A stretch of DNA of 64,000 nucleotides, taken from positions 124,001 to 188,000 of the forward strand of contig NZ_JAFFZM010000004.1 of the NCBI RefSeq assembly GCF_017676345.1, written 5' to 3'. Below the pieces are notes generated by a model, which did no database searches, had not been told where the DNA came from, and saw only the letters and a list, made by a program, of their open reading frames with translations. Both the position numbers and the translations under genes were made by a program. This document shows, piece by piece, positions 54,864-63,769 of the stretch. This stretch comes from Streptomyces smyrnaeus. GTDB lineage: Bacteria; Actinomycetota; Actinomycetes; Streptomycetales; Streptomycetaceae. Numbering within the stretch: the first letter of the stretch is position 1; each line of letters begins with the position of its first letter.

Positions 54864-56282
54864 TCAGCGCCGGTTCCGGGGCGTGACGACCACCGTCACC
54901 GTCGCCCCCGGCCGCGCGTGCACCCGTGCCACCGCCGTCCGGTCCGACGGGAGTACGGGCGTCGCGGTCCCTGCCGGTCCCGCCACCCGGACCTGCCATC
55001 CGCCGGGGCGTGGCGGTACGCGCACCTCGGTGATGCCGTGCCCCGCTCGGTACTCCAGCCGGTAGGCGCCGGTTTCCGGGGTGTGTTCCTCCGCCGTGGG
55101 CTCGCCCACCACGGCCGGGGCGTACGGGGCCGCCGTCTGCTCCTTGTTGGTGCGGAAGCGGCCCTTTTCGTCGACGGCGCAGTAGCCGCCCCCGTAGCAC
55201 CAGACGTAACTCGCCCAGCCCGAGCTGTAGCGGTTCAACGAGGCGAGCGCGTCGCGGTAGAAGCGGCCCATGTTGGGCAGGGCGTTGTTGAGCGGCCCCC
55301 ACTCACCAACGACCACCGGGACGCCGTACCGCGCCGGGTAGTCGGTCACGGCCGCCTCGTAGGCCTCGATCCAGCCCGCGGCGGGGTCGTAGTCGTCGCC
55401 CGCTTCCATCGCGCTGTTGTAGAAGTGCGGCGCGTAGACGCTCTTGGGGTCGTCGATGCGGCCGAGGCCGGTCGGGACGCCCTCGCCCACGATCGGGGTC
55501 GGCTCGAAGAAGATCCAATTGTCGTCGTCGACAGAACGGATGGCGTCCGCGAGGCGGTTGTACATCGGGGTGAGCTGCTCCGCCTCGATGCGCCGGGCCG
55601 CCGTCGGTAGCTCCTCGCCCGCCCGGATCTCGCCCATCGGTTCGTTGATCAGGTCGTAACCGATGACGGCGGGATGGTCGGCGAACCGGGCCGCCAGCAC
55701 CCGCCACATACGTGCTTGGGCCCGCTGCAGATCGGCGTCCGTGTACAGGTGGGTGAACGCGCGCTGCACGGCCGGCTCGAAGTATTCGGAGAACCAGTCG
55801 TCGGGACGCGGCTCGAAGGGCAGGCCGTCGGTCCTGGTGGCCCACGCGGGAATTCCACGGTGTCCGAAGGCGGGCCCGAAGACGTCCTGGTGGGCGTCGA
55901 TCAGAACATGGACGCGGTAGCGGCGCGCCCAGTCCAGAATGCGCTCGATCTTCTTGAGGTAGTCCGTGCTGTAGTGGCTGCGCCGGGGCTCCAGGTCGTC
56001 CCAGAAGACCAGCAACCGGGCGAAGTTGAAGCCCTGATCGCGCAGATCCCTGAAATGGCGCTCGGTGATGGCCGAAAGCGCCTGCTCACCCCGGTGCTTC
56101 TTGTCCTCGATGTTCCAGCCGCGCAGGGTGAGCACCCGGCCGCGGTCGTCGGTGAGACGGGGCGGCTGCGGCGGCCCGGTGTCCGCACCGGCCGCGACCG
56201 CGGGAGTGGACACCGCGCCGAGCAGGAGGGAGCCGACGAGCATGGTGAAGGCGGCGAGGGCGGCGAGCAGACGTCGGTACAC
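54864..56282 (-). CDS. Secreted GH5 glycosidase, endoglycoceramidase-like
   Basis: A 472-residue secreted glycoside hydrolase. The signal peptide is about 1-35 (LLLGAVSTPAVAAG). The catalytic barrel (about 45-400) has VHVLIDAHQDVFGP, GYDLINEPMGE with the acid/base Glu, and VPVVVGEWGPL with the nucleophile Glu. A small beta domain follows (about 400-472). DAHQDVFG and GIPAWATRTDGLPF point to the endoglycoceramidase-type branch of family 5, which cleaves glycans from glycolipids; a related steryl-glucoside or glycolipid hydrolase is possible. GGAGGT lies six bases before GTG 56282. Confidence 0.87.
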   Translation of the reverse strand: MYRRLLAALAAFTMLVGSLLLGAVSTPAVAAGADTGPPQPPRLTDDRGRVLTLRGWNIEDKKHRGEQALSAITERHFRDLRDQGFNFARLLVFWDDLEPRRSHYSTDYLKKIERILDWARRYRVHVLIDAHQDVFGPAFGHRGIPAWATRTDGLPFEPRPDDWFSEYFEPAVQRAFTHLYTDADLQRAQARMWRVLAARFADHPAVIGYDLINEPMGEIRAGEELPTAARRIEAEQLTPMYNRLADAIRSVDDDNWIFFEPTPIVGEGVPTGLGRIDDPKSVYAPHFYNSAMEAGDDYDPAAGWIEAYEAAVTDYPARYGVPVVVGEWGPLNNALPNMGRFYRDALASLNRYSSGWASYVWCYGGGYCAVDEKGRFRTNKEQTAAPYAPAVVGEPTAEEHTPETGAYRLEYRAGHGITEVRVPPRPGGWQVRVAGPAGTATPVLPSDRTAVARVHARPGATVTVVVTPRNRR

Positions 56283-56592
56283 GGGCGGACCTCCGGCACG
56301 GTCGTACGGTCGGTTCCTTGGGTCGTCGGTTCCTCGGTTCCTTGGTGCCGCGAATCCCACCAGCCGCCTGACGGACCATCAAGTCGTCATCAGGCTTGAC
56401 TTTCCTCGACCCCGCCTCCCGCCGGTTCTCCCGAGATCGGCTCCCCGGCGCAGTCACTGCCGGCCGACCGACGGCCATCGCGCGCTCGCCCTCTTGCCGG
56501 CGCTCGGGCCCGGTGTACGGTCCACGTCCGGGGCGAGCCGACCGGCGTCGACAGCAGCCCCGTTTTTCAAGCGCGGATGAGGAGCGAGACCA
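56283..56592. other. Divergent region between GH5 and DinB genes
   Basis: These 310 nt hold the TCGGTTCC repeats and presumably two promoters. I see no gene and no clear operator apart from the repeats. Confidence 0.45.
56310..56345. repeat. Short direct repeats upstream of the GH5 gene
   Basis: TCGGTTCC occurs three times (56310, 56326, 56334), two copies extending to TCGGTTCCTTGG. Confidence 0.6.
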
Positions 56593-57102
56593 GTGACCGG
56601 TGACAATCGCGCAGAACCGCCCCGCTTCGGAAGCGAACGCGACACGCTGCGGGCTTTTCTCGACCACCACCGTGCGACCCTCGCCATGAAGTGCGAAGGG
56701 CTCACCGATGAGGAGCTGCGGAAGCAGTCGATGCCACCCTCAACGCTCTCGTTGCTCGGGCTCGTACGGCACATGGCGGAGGTGGAACGGGCCTGGTTCC
56801 GCCGTGTGTTCGAGGACAACGACGCGCCCATGGTCTGGTCCGACAAGGTCGACTTCCAGGCGGCGTACGACGCGAGCACGTCGACCAGGCACGAAGCGTT
56901 CACGGCCTGGGAGGCGGAGGTGCGCCACTCACGTCGCATCGAGCGTGAGGCCGAGTCCCTGGAACGGACCGGGTATCAACCAAGGTGGCGCCAAGAGGTG
57001 TCGCTTCGCATGGTGATGGTGCACGTGCTTTTGGAGTACGGCCGCCACAACGGGCACGCGGACTTCCTGCGCGAAGGTGTCGACGGCACCGTGGGCGCCT
57101 GA
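56593..57102 (+). CDS. DinB-family protein (DUF664)
   Basis: A 169-residue four-helix-bundle protein of the DinB/YfiT-like superfamily. The metal-ligand histidines are in LVRHMAEVERAWFRR and in LLEYGRHNGHADFLRE, the typical pattern. Members include thiol-dependent transferases that use mycothiol or bacillithiol; a mycothiol-linked role is possible but unproven. GAGGAG lies nine bases before GTG 56593. Confidence 0.88.
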   Translation: MTGDNRAEPPRFGSERDTLRAFLDHHRATLAMKCEGLTDEELRKQSMPPSTLSLLGLVRHMAEVERAWFRRVFEDNDAPMVWSDKVDFQAAYDASTSTRHEAFTAWEAEVRHSRRIEREAESLERTGYQPRWRQEVSLRMVMVHVLLEYGRHNGHADFLREGVDGTVGA

Positions 57103-57185
57103 GTCCGCAGCGCTCTCCGGCCCCCGGAGGTCGATGCGGTCGCCACCACCGGTGGGACGGTGGGCGTTTGCGTCCACCTGGATCA

Positions 57186-57452
57186 TCAGGCAGCGAAGCG
57201 CCGTGAGGCCTCCGCCCGCACCTCGGGCGACTGCGCGCGGATGCCCGCGTTCGCCATCAACGCCAGGCCGACGTCCTCCAGCACGAAGTCCCGCCGCAGG
57301 GCGCCCGCTTCCTGGGCACGTCGTACGAGGTCGAGCAGCAGCTGCAGCGTGCGATCACGCTCCTCGGCGAAGGCCTCGGTCAGCAGCGCTTCCTTGATCG
57401 GGAAGCGCCGGTAGACGGTCGCGACGCCCACCTGGGCGCCCCGGGACATCCA
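57186..57452 (-). pseudogene. TetR-family regulator remnant
   Basis: Only the part from the recognition helix onward survives (VATVYRRFPIKEALLTEAF, then the ligand domain ending SRRFAA). The N-terminal helices are replaced by unrelated sequence, so no functional DNA-binding domain remains. It abuts the oxidoreductase remnant on the other strand. Confidence 0.75.
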
Positions 57453-57790
57453 CCCGGGACCTCGACCGGCTCGCCGTCGGCGCAGGACACACCGTGCTGG
57501 TGCGGCGCGCGGGGGGGGGGCACGATCGCCGTCCAGCTCGCGGCCGCCCGCGGTGGCACCGTCATCGGCACGGCGAGTGAGCACAGCCACGACTTCCTGC
57601 GCTCCCTCGGTGCCGAGCCGACAACTTACGGGGAGGGGCTGGCCGAACGGGCCCACGCGCTCGCACCGGCCGGGGTGGACGGGGTGTCCGACTACGCCGG
57701 AGGAGCGCTGTCCGACCTGGTCGCCATTGCCGGGGACCCGGTGCGAATGGCCCGCGTGGACTGGCCCGGGTCCGGTGGCCCCGGGCCCGG
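57453..57790 (+). pseudogene. Zinc-type/quinone oxidoreductase remnant
   Basis: A decayed medium-chain dehydrogenase. The frame DRLAVGAGHTVLVRRAGG leads into a run of ten G (57511-57520) where the Rossmann GxGxxG should be. After a frameshift, TIAVQLAAARGGTVIGTASEHS, FLRSLGAEPTTYGEGLAERA and a last fragment follow. The N-terminal catalytic domain and the C-terminus are missing. Confidence 0.8.
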
Positions 57791-57832
57791 TGGCCCGGTC
57801 CGGTGAAGTGCACAGTCGTACGTATCCGTGCG

Positions 57833-58303
57833 TCAGTCCTCGGGCTTGCGTCTCCAGGGCCGGCGGCGCAGTCTGCGTCGACGTTTTCGCCCGTTGTCAC
57901 CCTGCCGGGCCCGGCTCCAGAACCAGCCGGCCGGCGGCTCGTCGGAGCGCCACGGCTCCCGCTCGGGGTATCCCTCCTGCTGCCAGCGGGCGGCCAGCGC
58001 CCGGGTGCGGGCCGCCGGCTCCGTCACGCTGGCGGCGCGGATGAACGCTTCGTCGAACTCGACGGGACCGGTCTCATCGGGGCCGGTCTCGTCGGGGTTC
58101 GTCTCGTCGGGTTTCCTGTCGGAGGGGTCGGTCCCGGGGGCTGTGGCTGCAGCCTGGGAACCGTCCGTTCTCTCTGGAGCGTCCGCCTCGGACGGTCGAG
58201 AGGTCTGCGACGAAGCAGCCGTGTCCTCGGGCGGAACTCCGTCCTCGGGGCCGCGGCTGCTCTGCCCGTCACCGCCCGGCCCACCACCGCTGTCCCTGAC
58301 CAT
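57833..58303 (-). CDS. Hypothetical protein, disordered N-terminus and basic tail
   Basis: A 156-residue protein. Residues 1-80 are low-complexity Asp, Glu, Ser, Pro and Gly, including the tandem DETNPDETGPDETGP. A conserved-looking core FDEAFIRAASVTEPAARTRALAARW and PWRSDEPPAGWFWSRAR follows. The C-terminus is very basic (RKRRRRLRRRPWRRK). Similar proteins are common in Streptomyces; the function is unknown. GAGGAGG precedes ATG 58303. Confidence 0.75.
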   Translation of the reverse strand: MVRDSGGGPGGDGQSSRGPEDGVPPEDTAASSQTSRPSEADAPERTDGSQAAATAPGTDPSDRKPDETNPDETGPDETGPVEFDEAFIRAASVTEPAARTRALAARWQQEGYPEREPWRSDEPPAGWFWSRARQGDNGRKRRRRLRRRPWRRKPED

Positions 58304-58386
58304 CGCGACCTCCTCACCTCTCCAGACTAAGAAAGGGGAGCTTCGGGACCTTCCCGCGCTCGATGAGAAACGGCTGAGAAATCCGC

Positions 58387-58794
58387 TCACCGGCGGGCGC
58401 GAGCGCGGGCCTCCCGCGGTGGGGGGATGAACTGCAGCTCCAGTGCGACCGGCGGCTCGGCGACGCCCGGCCCACCGGCGGCGGCCCAGCGCAGCAGGTC
58501 ATCGGTGCAGTCGTCGTCCATGGCGAAACCGACCCAGACGGCACGCGCGCCGGCCCGGCGCCCGGCTGTGGAGGGCTGGACGACGATGACGTTGGCCTGG
58601 CCGCAAGGGCCGAGGCAGTCCGTCGTACGGACGGCGAAGCGTCCGCCGGATGCGGCGGCGCCCGTGCGTAGTCGGTCGAGTTGCCAGGCGTGGTCGGTGC
58701 CGGGGTGCTTGGCCGGGTTGCCGCAGCAGCAGCCCCGGCACACCACCAGAGTGCAGGGCCGCTGCCCGGTCGCGCGGAGCACGGAACGGTTCAC
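58387..58794 (-). CDS. Thioredoxin-like [2Fe-2S] ferredoxin domain protein
   Basis: A 135-residue thioredoxin-fold ferredoxin. The cluster cysteines are in VVCRGCCCGNP near the start and CLGPCGQANVIVV about 45 residues later, the usual spacing for the (2Fe-2S) ferredoxin domain. Such proteins transfer electrons; in actinobacteria some accompany cobalamin or sucrase/ferredoxin-type genes, but none is adjacent here. GAGGAG lies about six bases before GTG 58794. Confidence 0.87.
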   Translation of the reverse strand: MNRSVLRATGQRPCTLVVCRGCCCGNPAKHPGTDHAWQLDRLRTGAAASGGRFAVRTTDCLGPCGQANVIVVQPSTAGRRAGARAVWVGFAMDDDCTDDLLRWAAAGGPGVAEPPVALELQFIPPPREARARARR

Positions 58795-59219
58795 TGCGCG
58801 CTCCTCGGGGGCACGCCGTACGTTTGCATCCGGGCGTCGTCCCGGCCGACGGCCAACGGCAACGGGCCCGGCGGAGCGGTGCCCGCCGGGGTTGTGGCCG
58901 GGGCTGTGGCCGGGAAGCTCCATACGGGCACGTGTGACTCCTGTCGGTTCGGTCGGTGGGGGAGCAGGGAGGGAAGAGCGGCCCCATGGGCCGTCCTCTG
59001 AGCCGTCCTCCCTGATCCGTCCAGCAGCGGCCTCCACGGATAGCACGGCCGGACGATACGCCGCGACGGGGGGCCGCTCGCGTCCGTGAGGGGGCCGGGG
59101 GGAGCCGGGGGTGGGCCGTGGCGGGAGGGGGAGTCGGGCCGGAGGGGGCCCGAGGGGTGGGGGCGACGGGGCCGGGCCAGGAGTGTGTTGAGTCGTTTCA
59201 ATCTCTTGTTGCCCGGGTC

Positions 59220-59249
59220 TTGTTCTGCCGTCGGGGGCGGGCCTAGTGT
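59220..59249 (+). promoter_or_regulatory. Candidate promoter of the sugar operon
   Basis: TTGTTC (59220-59225), 18 bases, TAGTGT (59244-59249). Transcription would begin near 59256, directly before the operator. Confidence 0.5.
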
Positions 59250-59259
59250 CCCTCGCGAG

Positions 59260-59271
59260 GAAAGCGCTTTC
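59260..59271. promoter_or_regulatory. LacI-type operator GAAAGCGCTTTC
   Basis: A perfect 12-bp palindrome with a CG centre, of the kind bound by LacI/GalR repressors, placed just after the predicted transcription start of the sugar operon. Confidence 0.75.
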
Positions 59272-59428
59272 TGTCCTCTGCCGCCTCCCCTGTTCCTGCC
59301 CTGCCCGTGCTCGCCACCGCTGTTTGCGTGCGCGTCGCTCCGGCGCTCGTGCGCGTCGCCCCAGCACCCGCGCGCGTCCGTGCTCCTCCGTGCCCCGCCC
59401 CTCTGTCCCCACAAGGAGCCGCTTCCGT

Positions 59429-60607
59429 ATGCCTGTCGAGACCTCGCTCGTCCGTGCTGCCGTCATCGGCACCGGTGGAATCGTCACCGGTAGCCATCTG
59501 CCGGCGCTGCGCGCGCACGCCGACCGGGTGCGCCTCGTTGCCGCCGTCGACGTGGACGAGAGACGGCTTGCCGTCTTCCGTGACCAGGCCGGAGAGCATG
59601 TGGCCGGCTACCACGACACCGCGCGGATGCTCGCCGCCGAGCGCCCCGATCTGGTGCTGATCGGCACACCGCCTTCGCTCCACACCGAGCAGGTGTGCTC
59701 CGCGCTGGAGGCCGGCGCCTGGGTGCTGTGCGAAAAGCCGCTGTGTCTCTCGCTCGCCGAGTACGACGAGATAGCCGCCGCCGAGCAGCGGTGCGGCGAG
59801 AAGTACTCCGGCGCCGGCGGCGGCCGACATGGCGGCGGGCCGGGCGGGCCGTATGCGTCGGTCGTCTTCCAGCACCGCTACGGCTCTGGCGCCGTCCACG
59901 CCCGTGAACTGCTGGCCGCCGGGGAGTTGGGGCGCCCTCTGGTCGCTCACTGCCAGACCACCTGGTACCGCGATGCCGCCTACTACGGCGTTGCCTGGCG
60001 CGGCCGGTGGAGCACCGAGGGTGGCGGCCCCACGATGGGGCACGGCATCCACCAGATGGACCTGCTGCTGCATCTGCTGGGCGACTGGAGCGAGGTCCGG
60101 GCGATGGCCGGCCGGCTGGTGCACGCCGTGGAGAGCGAGGACGTCTCCACGGCCCTCGTACGGTTCGAGAGCGGGGCGATGGCGACCGTCGTCAACAGCG
60201 TGCTGAGCCCCGACGAGGTCAGCCGTCTCCGTATCGACTGTGCGGACGCCACCGTGGAGTTGACCCATCTGTACGGCCACCGCAACGACGACTGGACCTA
60301 CACCCCGGCGCCGCATGTGGACGACCGCGGGCCGCGCACCACCCGCTGGCGCACTCCCGCGGCGGATGTCCCCAGCTCGCACGCCGCCCAGCTCGGTGAC
60401 TTCCTGGATGCCCGGGAGAAGGGGGTCCGACCGCCCGGCAGCGGCCAGGACGCGCGCCGGACCCTGGAATTCGCCGCCGCCGTCTACAAATCGGCCTTCA
60501 CCGGCCGGCCTGTCGGCGCGGGAGAGATCACCCCTGGCGACCCGTACTACCGCGCCATGCACGGCAACCACCCCGACTGGGCACCGAAGGAGCGGACCGA
60601 ACAGTGA
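59429..60607 (+). CDS. Gfo/Idh/MocA-family oxidoreductase
   Basis: A 392-residue NAD(P)-dependent sugar or cyclitol dehydrogenase. The Rossmann motif is VIGTGGIVTGSHLPAL. The family EKP motif (LCEKPLCLS) provides the catalytic Lys near 97. The active-site His region is MGHGIHQMDLLLHLLG. A glycine-rich insert (about 128-146, SGAGGGRHGGGPGG) interrupts the segment before FQHRYG. The stop overlaps the next GTG, so it is the first gene of an operon with the PmoA-like, cupin and ABC genes. It probably oxidises a sugar delivered by the ABC importer. AAGGAG precedes ATG 59429. Confidence 0.9.
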   Translation: MPVETSLVRAAVIGTGGIVTGSHLPALRAHADRVRLVAAVDVDERRLAVFRDQAGEHVAGYHDTARMLAAERPDLVLIGTPPSLHTEQVCSALEAGAWVLCEKPLCLSLAEYDEIAAAEQRCGEKYSGAGGGRHGGGPGGPYASVVFQHRYGSGAVHARELLAAGELGRPLVAHCQTTWYRDAAYYGVAWRGRWSTEGGGPTMGHGIHQMDLLLHLLGDWSEVRAMAGRLVHAVESEDVSTALVRFESGAMATVVNSVLSPDEVSRLRIDCADATVELTHLYGHRNDDWTYTPAPHVDDRGPRTTRWRTPAADVPSSHAAQLGDFLDAREKGVRPPGSGQDARRTLEFAAAVYKSAFTGRPVGAGEITPGDPYYRAMHGNHPDWAPKERTEQ

Positions 60608-61557
60608 CGAGCGCACCGACCACCGCAGCCGGCACCCTCACCGTCACTCACGTACACGGCGAACGCGTCAGTGTGCGCGCTGCCGGCGGAAGCGAGCTGA
60701 TGGCGTATGTGTACGCGCCCGACCCGGATCCGTTCGAGTCCCGCAAGCCGTACGCACACCCGCTGCGGACCCTCGGCGGGCGTACGGTGACCGGCTACCG
60801 GCCCAACGACCACCGGTGGCACAAGGGCCTGCAGATGACAGCCAGCCATTTGTCCGGGCAGAACTTCTGGGGCGGCAACAGCTATGTGCACGGGGAGGGC
60901 TATCTGCCGCTGCGTGACCGGGTGGGGTCCATGCGGCACGACGGCTTCGACGCGTTCGAGGTCGGCGACGCCGCGCTGCACTTCACCGAACGGCTGACCT
61001 GGGTGGAGAACGGCGGCGCCGAGTGGGCGAGCGAGACGCGCTCCGTCGCGCTGCACTCCGTGGACACCGAGGCCGGCGCCTACGCCCTGGACTGGTCGAT
61101 CGAGCTGACCAACACCCGCGATGAGCCGCTGCACTTCGGCTCGCCCACCACGCACGGCCGTGAGATGGCCGGGTACACCGGTCTGCACTGGCGGGGCCCC
61201 CGCGCCTTCACCGGAGGGCAGGTGCTGGTCCGGGGCGGGCCGAGCACCGACGAGGCCATGATGGGGCAGTCCGCCGCCGATCACCCCTGGCTGGGCTTCG
61301 TCGGCGAGCACGACGACGTGGACGGACACGCGACCGTCGTCTTCGCGCACGCGCCGGAGAACGCCGAGGCCGTACACCCCTCCCACTGGTTCGTCCGCTC
61401 CGAACCGACACCCACCGTCGCCTTCTCCTGGGCGTTCTTCGAGGAGTTCGAGCTGCCGCCCGGCGACAGCTTCCGCTACCGCTACCGCGTGCTGATCGCC
61501 GACGGGGCATGGGAAGCGGACGCCGTCGACCGGTATCTGTCCGCTCTGCCCTGGTGA
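60604..61557 (+). CDS. PmoA-like protein (DUF6807)
   Basis: A 317-residue protein of the PmoA/DUF6807 family, a beta-sandwich group often found beside Gfo/Idh dehydrogenases in carbohydrate operons. Characteristic parts are PYAHPLRTLGGRTVTGYRPNDHRWHKGL with several His, FWGGNSYV and GLHWRGPRAFTGG. No catalytic role is established; a sugar-modifying or binding function is likely. GTG 60604 overlaps the upstream stop (GTGA). Confidence 0.85.
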   Translation: MTSAPTTAAGTLTVTHVHGERVSVRAAGGSELMAYVYAPDPDPFESRKPYAHPLRTLGGRTVTGYRPNDHRWHKGLQMTASHLSGQNFWGGNSYVHGEGYLPLRDRVGSMRHDGFDAFEVGDAALHFTERLTWVENGGAEWASETRSVALHSVDTEAGAYALDWSIELTNTRDEPLHFGSPTTHGREMAGYTGLHWRGPRAFTGGQVLVRGGPSTDEAMMGQSAADHPWLGFVGEHDDVDGHATVVFAHAPENAEAVHPSHWFVRSEPTPTVAFSWAFFEEFELPPGDSFRYRYRVLIADGAWEADAVDRYLSALPW

Positions 61558-61599
61558 CGGGCACCAGGGAGCGCACCCACCGACGAAGGGAGACCCGCC

Positions 61600-62343
61600 G
61601 TGCTGGACGCACCCTTGCCGGGCGGCATCGGCCTGTCCCATATCAGCGCCTACACCTGGCAGGCAGTCGACGGTGTGTGCGGCGGCAGCCCGCACATCCA
61701 TCTGGCCTGCACCGAGGCGTACGTCGTCACCCAGGGGGAGGGGGCGGTGCAGACCCTGACCCTCGACGACGGTTTCACCGAGACACCGCTGGAGCCCGGC
61801 TCGCTCGCCTGGTTCACACCGGGAACCGTGCACCGCATGGTCAACGGCTCCGGGCTGCGGGTCACCGTGCTGATGCAGAACAGCGGTCTGCCGGAGGCCG
61901 GTGACGCGGTCTTCACCTTCCCGCCGCATGTACTCGACGACCCGGACGCCTACGCCGCTGCCGCCTCGCTGCCCGGCACGGCCGGACCCGCGACGGACAG
62001 CGCCGCGCTGAGACGGCGCGACCTGGCCGTCGAGGGCTTTCTGCTGCTGCGCGAGGCCCTGGCGGACGGTGACACGGGAGCGCTGCGGGCCTTCCACCGG
62101 GCCGCCGCACGGATCGTCGCCCCCAAGGTGGCCGCCTGGCGGGAGCGCTGGCGGCACGGGGCCCTGGCGGCGGCCGAGCGCACCGGGGAGCAACTGGACG
62201 CGCTCGCCGAGGGCGACTCCTCCCACCTGGCCGCCGCCCAGGCGTATGCCGCCGGCCCCACCCGGCGCGGTGGCTACGGGATGTGCGGACGCCGCGACGA
62301 GTACGCGCTCGTGGGCACCACCCTGCCGTACTACGGCGAGTAG
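61600..62343 (+). CDS. Cupin-domain protein
   Basis: A 247-residue protein. The N-terminal cupin (about 1-110) has HIHLACTEAYVVTQGEG as motif 1 (His, His, Glu) and PGSLAWFTPGTVHRMVN as motif 2 (His), so the metal ligands are intact. The C-terminal half is helical. It may be a sugar isomerase or epimerase, or a sensor, in the same catabolic operon. GAAGGGAG precedes GTG 61600. Confidence 0.83.
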   Translation: MLDAPLPGGIGLSHISAYTWQAVDGVCGGSPHIHLACTEAYVVTQGEGAVQTLTLDDGFTETPLEPGSLAWFTPGTVHRMVNGSGLRVTVLMQNSGLPEAGDAVFTFPPHVLDDPDAYAAAASLPGTAGPATDSAALRRRDLAVEGFLLLREALADGDTGALRAFHRAAARIVAPKVAAWRERWRHGALAAAERTGEQLDALAEGDSSHLAAAQAYAAGPTRRGGYGMCGRRDEYALVGTTLPYYGE

Positions 62344-62485
62344 TGTCCGCGCCGCTTGGCGGGTCAGTGCCCGGCTCGTGGCGGATCAGCGCCCGGCGCC
62401 GTCCTCCGGCGCGTGTCCAACACCGCTACTGACCCCCTCGACACCGCGTCCCCTCCCTCCCCCCGTCCACGAAAGGCCCTTCCTC

Positions 62486-63769
62486 ATGTACCGACCCAGA
62501 ACGCGGGCGTTCGGTGCCGCAGCCGCCGCGTTCGCGCTGTGCGCTGCTCTGGCCGGCTGCAGCCAGGGCGCCTCAGCGGCGGGCGACGGCAAGGTCGTGC
62601 TCCGGTTCACCTGGTGGGGCAACGCCGATCGCGCGGCCCGCACCGAGAAGGCCGTTGCCGCCTTTGAAAAGGCTCACCCGAACGTCGACATCCGGACGTC
62701 CTACTCCCCGTACGAGGCCTACAAGCAGAAGCTCGCCACCCAGGCGGCGGGCGGGGACGCGCCCGACATCGTCCAGCTCGACTACCGGCAGATCAGCCAG
62801 TACGCCGGGTCCGGAATCCTCCTCGACCTCGCCGAGCAGCGCAAGGCCCTGCCGACCGGGCAGATGGACAAGTCGCTGCTGAGGACCGGCCAGTTCGAGG
62901 GGAAGCAGTACGCGATCCCGATGGGCGTGGGCACCCAGGCACTCGCGTACGACAAGGAGGCGTGGCGCGAGGCGGGTGTGCCGCCGCCGCGTCCCGGCTG
63001 GACGTGGGACGACTTGGAGAGCGTCCTGCGCGAGGTGAAGCGCGAGCACGACAGTCCGGTGATGACGGACCCCGGCTCGATGGAGGACTGGTTCGAGGTC
63101 TGGCTGCGCTCCCGGGGAAAACGCCTCTACGACGAGAACGGCCAGGTCGCCTTCAGTGAGGACGACCTGACGCGCTATTGGACGTACACGAGCAAGCTGC
63201 GCAAGGAGGGGCTGGTCAGCCCGGCTGAAGGCACCACCCAGTTGGACGGTTCCGTGGAGAACTCGCCCATGGGCCGCAAGAAGGCGATGGCGGAGTTCAA
63301 CTGGGACGCGCCCTCGGCCGGTTTCGAGTCGGTCTACGGTGACCGGCTCGCCCTGGCGCCGATGCCGGCAGGTGAGAACGGCACCATGGGCCAGTACTAC
63401 AAGCCCTCGATGCTCATCGGTATCTCCGCCAAGAGCTCGCACCCGCGTGAGGCCGCCCGCTTCATCGACTTCCTCCTCAACTCCGACAAGGCCGCCGACA
63501 TCCTCACCGTCGACCGCGGCACGCCGGTCAACAACCGACAGCGCGAGCGGATGCTGCCGAACCTCACCGGCTTCCAGAAGGCCGTCGCCGATCTGCAGAA
63601 GTCGCTCGAGGGCAAGTTGAAGGCCCCGCCGACAGCGCCCCCGCGCGGTGACAACGCTCTCCAGTCGGTCTTCCAGAAGGACTACGACCAGGTGGCCTTC
63701 GAGAAGGCCTCCCCGCGCCGGATGGCACAGCAATTCCTCACCGAGGCCAGAGCGGAGCTGAGGCCGTGA
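62486..63769 (+). CDS. ABC sugar transporter substrate-binding lipoprotein
   Basis: A 427-residue extracellular solute-binding protein (family 1). The signal peptide ends in the lipobox LAGC (Cys about 29). The mature protein begins KVVLRFTWWGNADRAARTEKAVAAFEK and has APDIVQLDYRQISQYA and GVGTQALAYDKEAW, typical of carbohydrate ABC importers. Its stop overlaps the permease start by one base. The operon position makes it the receptor for the sugar used by the Gfo/Idh enzyme. Confidence 0.92.
   Translation: MYRPRTRAFGAAAAAFALCAALAGCSQGASAAGDGKVVLRFTWWGNADRAARTEKAVAAFEKAHPNVDIRTSYSPYEAYKQKLATQAAGGDAPDIVQLDYRQISQYAGSGILLDLAEQRKALPTGQMDKSLLRTGQFEGKQYAIPMGVGTQALAYDKEAWREAGVPPPRPGWTWDDLESVLREVKREHDSPVMTDPGSMEDWFEVWLRSRGKRLYDENGQVAFSEDDLTRYWTYTSKLRKEGLVSPAEGTTQLDGSVENSPMGRKKAMAEFNWDAPSAGFESVYGDRLALAPMPAGENGTMGQYYKPSMLIGISAKSSHPREAARFIDFLLNSDKAADILTVDRGTPVNNRQRERMLPNLTGFQKAVADLQKSLEGKLKAPPTAPPRGDNALQSVFQKDYDQVAFEKASPRRMAQQFLTEARAELRP

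Larger units (their letters stand above)
58795..59428. other. 634-nt divergent region before the sugar locus
   Basis: The region is extremely G-rich on the + strand from about 59090 to 59170. From 59220 it holds a candidate promoter and a LacI-type operator. I see no gene; open frames here have Arg/Pro/Gly-rich translations typical of non-coding high-GC DNA. Confidence 0.5.
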
